From: Deroplatys truncata
Taxonomy: Eukaryota > Arthropoda > Insecta > Mantodea > Mantidae
DNA length: 64,000 nucleotides
Direction: 5' to 3'
Assembly (NCBI GenBank): GCA_030765065.1
Contig: CM060977.1
Location: forward strand, 127,476,295-127,540,294
Below the pieces are notes generated by a model. The model worked only from the letters and a program-made list of their open reading frames with translations, was not told the origin of the DNA and searched no databases. The number at the start of each line of letters is the position of its first letter. Positions within the stretch are counted from its first letter, which is position 1. Both the position numbers and the translations under genes were made by a program. Of the stretch, positions 11,937 to 23,755 are shown piece after piece.

Positions 11937-11955
11937 CATTAGCCTTGACTAAAAA
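11316..11955 (+). repeat. Repeat R3, copy 2
   Basis: It matches 1-425 in order and orientation (see that entry) and carries about 200 additional bases at about 11548-11750. It begins directly after the SINE-B tail. Near its end is an (ATT)n tract, at the place where copy 1 has a shorter TATTATTATTA tract. Confidence 0.7.
11905..11936. repeat. (ATT)n microsatellite
   Basis: About ten perfect ATT units inside R3 copy 2. The corresponding site in R3 copy 1 (about 388-402) has only about four units, so the tract has expanded or shrunk since the copies separated. Confidence 0.95.
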
Positions 11956-12815
11956 GAAACAGGGAGCTGGAAAAATTTCATAGCATACAAGTACAAAATT
12001 TCTTATATGCGTTTATACATGAAAAACTACTAATAAGAATATAATTCAGTGAAATTTTTATAAGGTAAATATCGAGTATAGGTGCTCAACAGTCAGTATC
12101 GGTATCGAGTATGAGGGTCGAGAAATAGTTGTATCGGTCCCATCACTATTATATATGATTATATTATATTATTTACGTTACTATTTATATTAGATTAGTT
12201 ATACTATAGATTAGTATATATTAATTAGACTAATTATACGAGCATTTGATTATTATTCACTATTTGTATAAGTTATTAGGCTGTTAGGTTATATAATCAG
12301 TTTTTAGGTCTTACCTTTGCAGTTAACAAGAAATGGTAATTGTATTTGCAAACTTTCGATGTAAACGTTGTCTATTTGTATGGGGTTTTATTTTTACAGG
12401 AAGATCTTCCTAGAAAATGACCAAGAAATTTAATTGTTTAGTCTACGGGAATCATATTCTAACATAACTGTTCTTCTCGCTATTAATTTGCTACGTTTAT
12501 ATAAATTAAGGGTTCAGTGCTTAATTTAGCACTTATAGTGCATCTAAGTTATAGGTTATACGTAATCAGCGTTTATGGCGAAGAAGGAAACTGATGACCA
12601 AACCTTTGCACCAAAGAAAAGAATATTACAGATCAGTTTAGGTATATGCTATGACAATGACTCATAATACTAGCAGAAGACCGAAATACTGCGTCTTTCG
12701 TAAATGGGTTGTGAGGCAGTATTTATGGCCTAAATAAATTATCACGATAATATTTATATTAATGTAATAAAATATAGCTCGTCTACCACTAATAAATAAT
12801 CTATGTAATTGTGTA
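11956..12815. other. AT-rich spacer, no gene seen
   Basis: Very AT-rich with simple TTATATTA-type runs around 12150-12260. No coding or repeat signal beyond low complexity. Confidence 0.3.
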
Positions 12816-14112
12816 AAGGGTCTTTCAACAAGAGTGTCCTATCTTTAACATGTAATAGCTGCCGTTGTTATTGAGTTACAGCAGTCATTTATTTCAAGTG
12901 GTTACAGTTGTTATTGACAAATAGCCATGGAACGTTACAGCATTCAGAAACGCGTAGAAACTGTGAAGATTTATTATCAAAATGAATCATGTGTTCGCCA
13001 AACCTTCCGTGTATTGCGTGAAGCTTACGGTGTGCATAATCGTCCCTGCAAGAGCACGATTCGGCGTTTGATTGATAAATTTGAAAGAAGTGGTTCTATC
13101 AGCGATCAAAGAACGCCTATACGTAATCGACATAAGCGCTCCAACGAAAACATAGGCGCCGTTCGTGAGAGTGTACGCGAGAACGGAAACAAATCAATTG
13201 CTCGTCGAGCGCAAGAATTGGGGTATTCGCCGACCACAACTTGGCAAATTCTGCATCTGGACTTAAAGTTTCAGGCATAAAAAACGGTGTTAACTCAAGA
13301 AATAAAGCCCAACGACCATAGGTTGCGCCGTGTATTCGCTGACTGGCCTATGGAGCAATTGGAAGCTGACCCGGATTTTTGTCGAAAAATCATCTTCAGC
13401 GACGAAGCCCACTTTTGGATGGATGGTTGTGTTAACAAACAAAATTGCCGCTTTGGAGCAATAACAGTCTAATGCAGATTCAAAAACGACCACTTCATCC
13501 TAAAAAGGTGACTGTGTGGATTTTGGTATGGGAGAATCATTGGTTCATATTTTTTCCAAGATGAAGATGGAGAAGCTCTAACTGTAAATGGAGAATCATA
13601 CCGGGCTCTTATGAGGGACAGTTTTTTGGCACCAATTGGATGGTATGGATCTCAGAAACATATGGTTCCAGCAAGATGGTGCCACATGTCATACTGCTCT
13701 CGAAAAAATGGATCTTTTGAAGGAGAAGTTCAGAAGCTTCATCATTTCCCGTTGCGCTGATGTTAACTGGCCCCCGAGGTCATGTGATTTAACGCCATTG
13801 GATTACTTTTTGTGGTGTTATGTTAAATCTTGAGTTTATGTCAACAATCCAGAAACAGTAAATGACCTTATGAATAACATTACGTTTGCTATTCGTGAAG
13901 TTGGACCTAATTTACGTTCTTCTGTCATTGAAAATTGGGTCAACCGTATACGTGCAACCCAACGAAGTCGCGGCGGTCACTTAACTGATGTTCTCTTCCA
14001 CACCTAATGACATTAATAATGTTCCAAAATAAAAAAACAAATAAACCTCTATCATTTATAAAACTTGTTTTATTTAAGTTCAAAGATATGACACTCTTGT
14101 TGAAAGACCCTA
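12816..14112 (+). mobile_element. DD41D-type Tc1/mariner-superfamily transposon, copy 2
   Basis: The ends are GGGTCTTTCAACAAGAGTGT at the left and ACACTCTTGTTGAAAGACCC at the right, a near-perfect inverted repeat. TA is present on both sides. The length is 1.3 kb. This is the best preserved of the three copies, with a recognisable transposase over its whole length. A polyadenylation-like AATAAA run lies after the coding part. Confidence 0.93.
12927..14007 (+). pseudogene. Transposase of the DD41D-type element, near full length but broken
   Basis: The frame opens at 12927 with MERYSIQKRVETVKIYYQNE and runs 117 residues through a DUF4817-like helix-turn-helix region with RTIRRLIDKFERSGS-type sequence, to a stop at 13278. 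The same frame continues through IIFSDEAHFWMDGCVNKQNC (first catalytic Asp), then shifts near 13455. The block at 13636-13833 holds WFQQDGATCHTALE and DLTPLDYFLW; I count 41 residues between the two Asp, hence DD41D. After another stop the frame goes on to TAA at 14007. The intact protein would be about 360 residues. At least two stops and two frameshifts make it inactive. Confidence 0.9.
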
Positions 14113-15845
14113 TATGTAAACGATAGTGTATACCGTATATTATTGGAAATAAGGGTAAAATATTTTTGTGTATAATAGTTGGAGCTGTAAGAGCTAGAAT
14201 GGCAACACGTTGTGCGAAGTCAACAGCCATAAAAGCAAACCCTAGGGGAAGTAATAATAGCTTTAATCTAGGTACAATGGTGAGATGTATCGAGAAGGTT
14301 TTTAACAGTCGTGTAAGTTGTAATACAACGTGTAAGTAAAACAACCAATAAGATACAGGAAAACAGTGTTCTGCTAGTAGCTAATTAGCCAATGAGAGTA
14401 ATATAAAAATTTAAGTATGGAAGGCCAGGAAGAAGTGTATACAATCAAGTTAGTTGTGGTGGAGAACTTTTATGGTGCAAACGTGTAATGTCTTGCTAGT
14501 TAAAGTAGAGAAGTGAGAATAATTAATTGCTGCAAAAAATATAGTTTGATTAATATAAACACAGTGTGAAAATACACCACATAACTAGATCATTGATACA
14601 AATATGTAGTATAAGTCACTTAAATTGTTCACGTTAGCTAGCGAACTTAGAATATTCAATGTTTGACTGCACATATTGGAAATAAAGGCATCTTAATATT
14701 TCGAAACTACCTTACAGCTTCAACCAACTGCATTTATATGCGAAACAGTGTTGTAATGCTGTCTGCAGGGTGATTATATAAAAAAAAGTGAAAGGTGATT
14801 TTGTTAAAGTGAGCCGTCGATCTTATTATTTTGTATGTTACTAGAACTAAACTTTTCACACCCGTACCACGCCCTGATAAAAGTATCGCTCCATCAACTA
14901 GGACTGTTGCAGTCGAGGCCTAGTTACTAGAAATATTGAAGAATAAACGAACTCAAAAGTAATATACATTAACATTAAACATATTGTAACTCAATATAAA
15001 CTAAACTTCTCCGACGATAAATTAATTAGACATTACGCAACCGCAGTTGTCTGGTAATTTTTCTGGTTATACACTAGTGACACGTGGCGACAGCCATCTT
15101 TGTTTTGTAGTAACCGGAGTTAGTCAGCGTTCCCTATATTAATACTTCACTAATTTCCCTTAATATTTCACTTACACTTTCACTTATAATTGTGTATTTA
15201 ATTCAATAAGTTTAACGTTATTTCACTTCACTAATATTATAATTAATTTATCTCTTCCACGTCCACTACACCACTTACACACTTTTGTCAACTCTTATTT
15301 TATTAATAAAAGTAAATACTCCACATTTATTATCACCGTTACTGATATTATGCAAAAGTAAGGGAACCACAGGAACAACACAGCAAACGAGTGAAGAGAG
15401 AAAGGGGATAGACAATAAAAATTCCCATACAGTTACCCATTTCGTTTTACGGTACATGGGCCAGTTGCCACACGTTATAGGTTGTACAGGAGTGTGTTTC
15501 CAGATCTTTATACATGAAGCTTCAACATTCGCTCTGCTAAGCTCATACATTTCCCCGCATTGACGTGAACATTATTTCCACGTCATACGAAAAAAGTTCA
15601 TGCTTCGTCATACGTCACGGATCTATAATTGGCAGAGCAGAACAAAAGGGATTGTCAGCAGTCCTGCACCACGTGTGCATCAAAATGGAACTCATCGTGA
15701 CGTCAAGAGAAAAACGGGAAAAGACTGATGTGGAAATACATGCGGGAAAATATTTCTTGGTAATACAAAAATTGATGCTATGATGATAATGATGGTGATA
15801 TTGGTGATAATAATAGATTGTTTAGCATATGCAGATGATCTATAG
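14113..15845. other. No recognisable gene; possible promoter-like patch
   Basis: The region holds a TATAAAAATTTAAG motif near 14403 and several AT-rich stretches. Two opposite open frames of about 90 codons overlap at 15275-15563, and a 72-codon frame lies at 15565-15783. None shows a known motif, and overlap on opposite strands argues that at most one could be real. Confidence 0.3.
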
Positions 15846-15899
15846 ATGATGTCTCATAAGTAATGTGGGTTTTTTAAGCCAAACTTTATTTCAAACGTG

Positions 15900-18160
15900 C
15901 TGTTACAAGAAATGGTTCTAATCTTCAAAGAAAATACCATTAGATTCTATAGTCCTGAGACAACTTTCAGTGAGGTTTGCTATTCCGCAATGGTACTAGT
16001 TTCTGGATTTTCATGTGAAGAATTCGTTGATATCCATTTTAACTGCAACAACGTTTTCAAAAATTCTTCCACGTAGGAAATGGGCCATGGATCTATAAAC
16101 ATGGTAATCTGATTGCGCAAGATAAGAGCTGTATGCTGGATGTGGTAGCAGTTAGATTCCTTCCAATTCCTGAATTTTTTCTATTCTTCTTTGAGCTGTA
16201 TGAAGTCTTGCATTGTCCTGCTGCAAGAAAACTCTGTTTCTATCAAGTAATGCCAGGTTCCTCTACCTCTAAACTTGATGAACTTGTTCCAGTTATTGAG
16301 AATAACGATCCGCATCGACGGTATTCTCAGTGAATCACATATTCGAAATTCCAGAAGACACATAGCATTATTTTGGGGCCAAACCGACTTTTTACTTTCT
16401 CTATTACGTATAGTAAGTAGGGGAAGTATTGCATTCCACCCAAAACTTCGATACCGAGATTTCACCGGAAATACTTGTTTTGGGGTGCACAGAATGTATA
16501 TAAAGCATTTTTGGAAACATATCCGTGTGTATGCCTGTCTCTGTCTGTGAACAGCATAACTCAGAAACGAACAGTCGGATAAACACCAAACTTTGTATTT
16601 AGGTTCAATATCTTCCAGATATGTGACACGAAGGCTTTCAATAAAATCCCCACCCCAGACTCCCCTTTACCTGGAAATTTTAATTTTCTCAAAAATGGCT
16701 CTAACGATGTTGAATAAAATACCATAAGTTTAAGACATTTTATGGCAAATGAATTGTATATCTGGAATTTTCTGGGAATGTCTCCAAAAGTATTCTTGAT
16801 TGTGAACGACTTTTGCATAACTGGTAAACCATAAGAGATAGACAAAATTTTACTACGCAAAAAGTGTAGGTCACGTTAAAATACACAATTTATGTTATAT
16901 ACATTTCTTTGTTGAGTGAACCATTTTTAAGATACTGCTTGTTATTCCCCTAAATTTTCCAATACTTATACTTTTTCTCAAATGGGAATTCGTTATTCAT
17001 TTTTTTTCCTTGGATATGCAAAGAGTATTAATCTGTGGTAAAGAAAATGGTGCTGCACATAGCAACCAGCTATTAATAGATAAGTCTATGCGTAAAGACT
17101 AATGTATTTCTACATTGCCCTTGCAAATACAAAACAAGGGGAACATAGTAGGCCTTAAGCGATAGTCAAATATTTTTAGAACTGGTAGTTATGTGTAGAA
17201 TTATATTTTCCAACATCGACATCTCTTTTCTCTGACTATAAGCCTGTATATGCAGTTTTGCCGGATGAAACAATACGAAGTTTAAGTCAGTGATTTTCAA
17301 AAGGCCTGTCTACTCTATGCACAAAGCGCAATCTACTGAAGTAGAAAGCGCAACGCCCTTGACATTTGGCTAGTTTGTTAACACATAAACATGTAACAAT
17401 AGCTTTTAATGATGGTATAATGATTTTTTTATATCCTGGACATGCAAATAGAATGGAATGTTCCACATAACAAACAGCTCTTAAAAGGTTTAACTATCTC
17501 TTAAAGCTTACCATATTCGCCTTGCATCCACAAGAAAATTAGCAATAAGATAGATTCTGCAAATGTTTATCTCGATTAACAAGAACTAGATGGAGAATAA
17601 GCGTTTGTAAAAATAGTTTATACAAGAGTAGAGAAAATCATGTGAGTGTAACAATCAGATTTTTTAACAAGGTTTGCAGGTTGACTGGTATTGAGCCACT
17701 GTATCGAGTTGTCAGGGTAGCGGTAATGCACCCACTTTTCTTCACATGTGACAATTCTCCTGATCAATCTATTATCCTAGGGATTAGCGATAAGCTGACT
17801 ACAGATATCCACTCTTCGTTGGCTTGATCAGGTGTAAATTCATTTACAGCTTCTGAACGATTTTTTAAGTGTCTTAGTATGGCGAAGTATGGTATCTTTT
17901 AAAGCACAAGTTCTGCTCACGATCTTGAGTGCTTGTCTGTGGATTTTCTTCCAAAACTCTGCGCGTGTTCTCAGTATTCCATACCCTGAGTTTTGCAGAA
18001 CGTTGTAAATCTTTAACGTTTTCGTCTGTAATTTTAAAACGCGGAACCATCGTTGTGCTACTTGCTCACTAAGGACTCCACGTAGTGTTCGAGCCGCGGC
18101 AGCAACTTTATAATCTTTTTCCAGTAGTATTTTAGAAGTTCTCTAACCTCAGGCACTGCT
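15900..18160 (-). pseudogene. mariner-like transposase, interrupted and decayed
   Basis: The N-terminal part shows AARTLRGVLSEQVAQRWF, typical of the mariner helix-turn-helix, then KDTILRHTKTLKKSFRSC and RRIVTCEEKWVHYRYPDNS; the position of the first catalytic Asp reads CEEKW instead of the usual CDEKW. The frame reaches NLVKK and is cut by R1 at 17656. It resumes at 16385 with VGLAPK, which is the expected continuation. Then come FLQQDNARLHTAQ and LAQSDYHVYRSMAHFLRGR. Several stops are present. Members of this family transpose into TA sites; this one is dead. Confidence 0.85.
16386..17656 (-). repeat. R1 element inside the mariner relic
   Basis: The plus strand shows the reversed 3' end (TTTTTACTTTCTCTATTACG) at 16386 and the reversed 5' end (GTGAGTGTAACAATCAGA) near 17650. 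The copy is longer than usual because of about 300 foreign or rearranged bases at about 17130-17425. That segment starts with an inverted scrap of R1 (AAGGGGAACATAGTAGGCCT). Insertion is at an A-run encoding KK in the host transposase. Confidence 0.88.
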
Positions 18161-18573
18161 GCCTCTATTTTAATGTCCTGTATTGCCAACTGCTGGCTGC
18201 GAATATGTTAACAATACGGAACAATAACCATAGCACCCTAAAAATAGTATTGACAAAAATAAAGGCATATATACGTACGATGTAAACCCAATTAGAAACC
18301 GACGTTACTTTTGAGATAAGTTAATAGCAATCCTCATTCTTGACATAGAAACAGCTCAAAAACAGGTTTCACTATTAGAAGAAATTGCAGCAAAATCCAG
18401 TGTGCAGATATCCTTAAAAAAGTGAATACATTTGGTGCAATAAAGGAGCATCAAATTACATGGAAACCAAAAATGGAAAAATTAAACGAGTTTCACAATT
18501 TAAATACCTTGGTGAAATAATTCAGGAAAATGCAATCGAGGTTAAAGGTCATAAAAGTAGATACTAAAAAAAA

Positions 18574-19409
18574 TCTGATGTACTACACTCAGATGACTTT
18601 CTCTACTCTTGTACAAACTATTTTTACAAACGCTTATTGTCCATATGCTTCACGTTAATCGAGATATCGAGATGTTAATCTTATTCATAATTTTCTTGTA
18701 GATGCAAGAGGAATTGGTAGGCTTTAAGCGATAGTCAAATATTTTAAGAGCTGGTTGCTATGTGGAGTATTCCATTCTCTTTATATTATCAGGACAAAAA
18801 AAAAGGAATAACGAATTCCCATTTGAGAAAAAGTATAAGTATTGGAAAATTTAAGGAAATAACAAGCAATATCTCTAAAATGGTTCACTGAACAAAACAT
18901 ATATATAACATGAATTGTGTATTTTAACGCTATCTACATTTTTTTGCGTAGTAAAATTTTGTCTATCTCTTATGGTTTACTACTTATGCAAAATTTGTTC
19001 ACAATGAAGAATACTTTTGAAGACATTCCCAGAAAATTCGAGATAGACAATTCATTTAGCATAAAAATGTCTTAGGATTATGGCATTTTATTTATAATTG
19101 TTAGTCATTTTTGAAAAAATTAACATTTTCGAAAAATGTTCCATGTAAAGGGTAATTTAGGGTGGGTGATTTTCTTGAAAACCTTCGTGTCGTATCTCTG
19201 GAAGATACTGAACATAAATACCAAGTTTGGTGTTTATCTGACTGTTCGTTTCTGAGTTATGCTGTTCACAGACACAAGGACATGTTTCCAAAAATGCTTT
19301 ATATGCATTCAGTGCACCTCAAAACATGTTTATCCTGTGAAATCTGAGTATCGAATTTTTGGGTGGAATGCAATACTTCCCCTACTTACTATACGTAGTA
19401 GAGAAAGTA
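18574..19409 (+). repeat. R1 element, complete, in the LINE relic
   Basis: It begins TCTGATGTACTACACTCAGA after a run of eight A and ends GTAGTAGAGAAAGT before a further A-run. All family landmarks are present. The CA tract is short (CACAGACACAAGGACATG). It lies in the LINE frame just after KGHKSRY. Confidence 0.92.
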
Positions 19410-19694
19410 AAAATTGCATGAAAATATGAATAGACATTCACAGTGACAATAGAAAACAAAGGTTAATTTTTTTTTACTTATTAAACGAATGAACTCAATT
19501 AGGTTCACAAAACAAATAACGAAATTCTACGAAAATGGAAGTAAAGGGCAATTAGATACTATAAAATGGATAGATGAATTAAAAATGACAAATTTGGCAG
19601 GAAATACGCAAGAACACATCTTAAACTGAGATATATTTAGAATCAAACTACACAAGAAGCAAGTTGATCAAGAGAACGAACCGAAGAAAACACA

Positions 19695-20592
19695 TTATGA
19701 TGTGTTACATACGCGTGACTTTCTCTAATCCATCTTTATTAGTCAGTGATGCTGTGAAATTGTTTTGTAAAGAGTATATATATCCTTTAGTTCCTAATTA
19801 TTTATTGTATTATGTATGTGTATAAACTATTCTTACTAAACTGTTCTTTTTCTTTTTTAATTCAAATAAAGCTTTGCGGAAATAGCTACATTACACATTT
19901 CGTTATATATACAATGAGAACAGGATAGTCAAATATTTAAGAACGTGACGCTATATGCTGGTCTTAAATTTAACGCTGTTTCCATGTCATTGCGAGAAAC
20001 TGAAAATCGACGAGACTTTAAAAGGATGACAAGTATTGAACAATTCGAACCTTTAATAGCGGATACTTCAGAAACGGTTTATGCCACAGAAAAACTTATT
20101 CGAAGTAAATTGTGTGGTTTGAAGAGATGTACATTTTTTGTATGGTACATTTACGTCTATCGCTTAACGGTTACGGGTTATACAAGATTATACAAAATTC
20201 CTTACGAATGAGGACTTCACAAGCTATATTCAGGAGCTTCAAGATATACATTTTACTTGTAATGTAAAATTTTATATATGATATTTTAATAAAAATTATT
20301 ACAGTCGTTTTTTAAAAATGTAAATTTTCGAAAAATGTTCCATGTAAAGGGTAGTTGAGTGTGGGGAATTTTTTTGAAAATCTTCGTCTCGCATCTTTGC
20401 AAGGTACTTAGCTTAAATAACACGTGTAGTATTTATCCGACTTTTCGTTTTTGAATTATGCTGTGCACAGATACTCACACATGCTTTTATGGATTCAGGG
20501 GCCTCAAAACATGTATTTCAGGTGAAATCTCGGTATCGATTTTTTGGGTGGAATGCAATACCTTCTCTACCTACTATAGACGTGGCGGAGAA
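19695..20592 (+). repeat. R1b element, complete, in the LINE relic
   Basis: It starts ATGATGTGTTACATACGCGT with ACTTTCTCTA close behind and ends CTATAGACGTGGCGGAGAAG. Its 5' third is of the R1b kind (AAGCTTTGCGGAAATAGCTA, TCGTTATATATAC). Greater divergence than the copy at 18574 suggests an earlier insertion into the same LINE. Confidence 0.85.
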
Positions 20593-20720
20593 GGTAAAAA
20601 CTGGAAGAACATCTACTGACGAAGTAAGAAAGCCCACAACCAAAGAATGAGAGATCTTGGATTTAAAGGAAAACAAAGAAACTTCTCCAAGTACTTTGCG
20701 TGGTCCTACATGGTGAAAGG

Positions 20721-22243
20721 GGATATACTACACCCCCCATACACGCACACATGCATATATATTCACATAGACATAAAATCTATATTAAACAAGAATTGTA
20801 CATAGTAATAGCATAATTCACTAAGAAATATGTTAAAATATTTAACAACTAAGAATTGTAAAATAGCAGATTGGAACGTAGTAAGTAAGACACGGGCGAG
20901 CTAGCAAATTACAGGTAAAAGATAATTCTAGGTAGAGCCTACCTTTCACCAAGCTAATGAGCAGGTAATTGGAAGCAGTAAGGAGAAATAGAAAGAGACA
21001 GAGTTATTGAATCCGTCATGGGGACGCGTAGGCGCAACACTTTGGAGCAGAATATTCTCATACATTACAAGGTAACGCGATCTGAGGAATAATTAGAAAC
21101 GTCGTTATATTTTGAGGCGCGGAGGTAAGCGTCACTTGACTTAGGTATAAAAATGGGAATAAACCCCAGATTTTCACTCTCTGTTACAGAATCTCATCGA
21201 GATAAAGTGCTACTTTCTGGACGACAAATGCACGTGTGTGCATTAGTGTGGGAAGACGTGTGCAGTTAGTTTAGGCTCCCAATTTATTCTAATAGTGAGA
21301 ATTGTTATAGTGGGAAAAGCTAGCCACCCATAAATATTTGATTTGATAATAAACCACATTTATTAAGGGAAATGCAGTATATTTTAATTTGTCTCACCTA
21401 TGAAAACCCTGAGACCCAAGAAATTAGCTCGATAGGTAATGATTAGGAATGGAGAATACAGCAGCCGACGAGCAGCAATAGCTGAGGACAAGAATACTGC
21501 AGCAGAGGGCATCAACCAGAGGAACGGCGCTTTCCAAATGCAACTGATCAACAATTTCTCGCTACAAATGGCACCCAATGATTTCCCGCTACAATGGGCT
21601 CATCTTCAACAGCAGCAACAACAACAATAATAATAACAATAATGGTGATGACTCAAACAGCACAAGAAGCTGCGCATTACAATACCCATGCCTGTAAGTA
21701 ACTCTGAAACACTGCCTGAAACTTCCCATATCTTTATTTACCTGTTGTTCCAATCATATACCTCAAGCACGAAATGAACGAATAGCGTGAAAGAAGGTTT
21801 TGGATATCATTTAATTTCCGCTTCTTACAGGATACTTACCGCATCCTGAGAAATCATGCCTTCACCGTCATTTGGTTACATGTCAACCTATAATTTGGTC
21901 AAGCATCATACATTTAATTTCTTTTAAAAATAAGTGTTCTTTCAGAGGATTAGTTTTTTAGGACAGGCCTTCGTTACACAGTTTTTGATAATTCGACAGC
22001 TCATACTAATGCCACAGTATCAGCGAATTTGTTTTAGAAATAACTTTTATTATAAAAATAGCATGGTTTAAACTTACTTTATTCGTGAAATAGTAATAAT
22101 AAATATTACCTGAAGTGTCAGGGTTAATCAGATCAGTCCCAAACTTCTTGTGATATTTTTGTGATCAGGCATAGATATTTCTAAGCTTTAAAGCCAGGAC
22201 AAAAGGAAATTAAGTTGAACTGTTACCGATTCTATTGCCTGTA
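20721..22243. other. No firm gene; possible LTR-like promoter and short Gln-rich frame
   Basis: A TATAAAAATGGGAAT motif near 21147 is followed about 28 bases on by TCACTCTC, like a pol II TATA plus initiator. An AATAAACC signal lies near 21348. A 63-codon frame at 21439-21630 ends in a Gln run from CAG/CAA repeats. This arrangement resembles the R-U5 region and leader of an LTR element, but no repeated partner is in the window. Confidence 0.3.
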
Positions 22244-22514
22244 TGAGGGGTGTTTCTAAAGTAAGTGCCGATTTAATATTTTGTCACTGCAGCGCTGCAG
22301 TCGCGGTTTTGAGCATGTGCGATCACTTCCTCCATTCATTAGGAAACCAGAGTCAGCTGTGAGCGATCGTCACTTTGTGTTTTCCTATCGTTAGAGCGAT
22401 TTGAAGTCCTGAAAACAATCGAAGGACCCACCGACTGCTAAACCAGATCAGTAATTCTTCTTTGAATGCGAGAAATGTTAGCCAGCAAACATTCATCGTC
22501 AAGTGTGTATGGTT

Positions 22515-22850
22515 TATAAAACTATAATGAGTGACAATCCCCAGCCACATGCAACCAAAAAACTTAAGATCTCATCGCGTTATTTCGTTGGGAACAAACC
22601 ATCCTCCGTACAGTCCGTATTTGGCCCCAAGCGATTTTCATGTTTCCTCATCCGCAGAAATTCTTTGGTAGAAAATATTTCCGATGACGATTTTGTTATG
22701 AAACAAGAAGTGAAGACTTGGCTTTCATCACAGGCGGCGTCTTTTTGACAAAACCATACAAAAACTGGTTTCCGTTACGCGAAGTGACAATAACGGCGGC
22801 GACTATGTGGAGAAGTACTGTAAGGTGCAAGGTAATAAATTATTATAAAG
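22515..22850 (+). pseudogene. mariner-like transposase C-terminal remnant
   Basis: Reading across frames gives NPQPHATKK after the second catalytic Asp, then HPPYSPYLAPSDFHV with the third Asp, then DDDFVMKQEVKTWLSSQAAS and YKNWFPLREV. This is the usual order at the end of a mariner transposase. Frameshifts separate the blocks and the first catalytic region is deleted. Confidence 0.85.
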
Positions 22851-22873
22851 TATTTGGAAAAAATGTTCTATTA

Positions 22874-23755
22874 TTACTTTCTCTACTACATATAGTAAGT
22901 AGGGGAAGTATTGTATTCCGCCTAAAAATTCGATACCGGGATTTCACCGGAAATACATGTTTTGAGATCCCCTAAATCCAAAAAAAGCATTTTTGGAAAC
23001 ATGTCCGTGTGTGTGTCTGTGTGTCTGTCTGTCTGTGAGCAGCATAACTCAGAAACGAACAGTCGGATAAACACCAAACTTGGTATTTAGGTTCAGTATC
23101 TTCCAGAGATGCGATCGAAGGTTTTCAAGAAAATCCCCCCACCACAGAGTACCCTTTACATGGAAGATTTTTCGAAAATTTTAATTTTCACAAAAATGGC
23201 TCTAACGATTTTGATTAAAATATCATATGTTTAAGATATTGTCATGACAAATAAAATGTATGTCTTGAATTTTCTCGGAATGTCTCCAAAAGTATTCTTC
23301 ATTGTGAACGACTTTTGGTAAACTGGTAAACCATAAGAGATAGACAAAAGATGTAGATTGCGTTAAAATACACAGCATATACATTTTTGTTGTTGAGTGA
23401 ACCATTTTCGAGATATTGCTTGTTATTCCCTTAAATTTTTCAATACTTTTTTTCTCAAATGGAAATTCGTTATTCATTTTTTTGTCTTGGGTATGCAAAG
23501 AGTATTAATCTGTGGCAAAGGGAATAGTGCTGCACCTAGCAACCAGCTATTAAGAGATATGTATGTGCTTAAAGACTACTGTATTTCTATATTGCCCTTG
23601 TAAATATATATTCCCCTTACATCTACAAGAAAATTAGCAATAAGATAGAGTCTGCAAATGTTTATCTCGATTAATATGAAGTAGATGGAGAATAAGCGTT
23701 TGTAAAAGTAGTTTGTACAAGAGTAGAGAAAGTGGTGTGAGTGTAACGCATCAGA
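22874..23755 (-). repeat. R1 element, complete, in the mariner
   Basis: Plus-strand start ATTACTTTCTCTACTACATA and end GTGAGTGTAACGCATCAGA, followed by a T-run. It carries a GTGTGTGTCTGTGTGTCTGT tract. It shares with the copy at 16386 the variant AAGAGTATTAATCTGTGG, so these two belong to one sub-lineage. Confidence 0.92.

Larger units (their letters stand above)
15846..18195 (-). mobile_element. mariner-like element relic split by an R1 insertion
   Basis: On the minus strand the transposase N-terminal part lies at about 17657-18160 and the C-terminal part at about 15900-16385, separated by the R1 copy at 16386-17656. A candidate 3' end reads AGTAATGTGGGTTTTTTAAG on the plus strand near 15858. 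I could not find a clean matching inverted repeat at the 18195 side, so that limit is approximate. Confidence 0.8.
18325..20720 (+). pseudogene. Non-LTR retrotransposon reverse-transcriptase relic, in three pieces
   Basis: Piece one (18325-18573) reads DIETAQKQVSLLEEIAAKSS and then KIKRVSQFKYLGEIIQEN, which fits the thumb-proximal part of LINE reverse transcriptases. Piece two (19410-19695) has KGQLDTIKWIDELKM and HKKQVDQENEPKKT. Piece three (20593-20720) has KAHNQRMRDLGFKGKQ. These match the C-terminal order of such proteins. R1 copies at 18574-19409 and 19695-20592 separate the pieces. The catalytic FADD-type box and everything upstream are missing. Identification rests on motif resemblance only. 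Confidence 0.75.

Noticed and set aside
15275..15563. Gene in either of two overlapping opposite frames of about 90 codons
   Set aside because: No known motif on either strand and AT-rich composition; chance frames are expected at this length.
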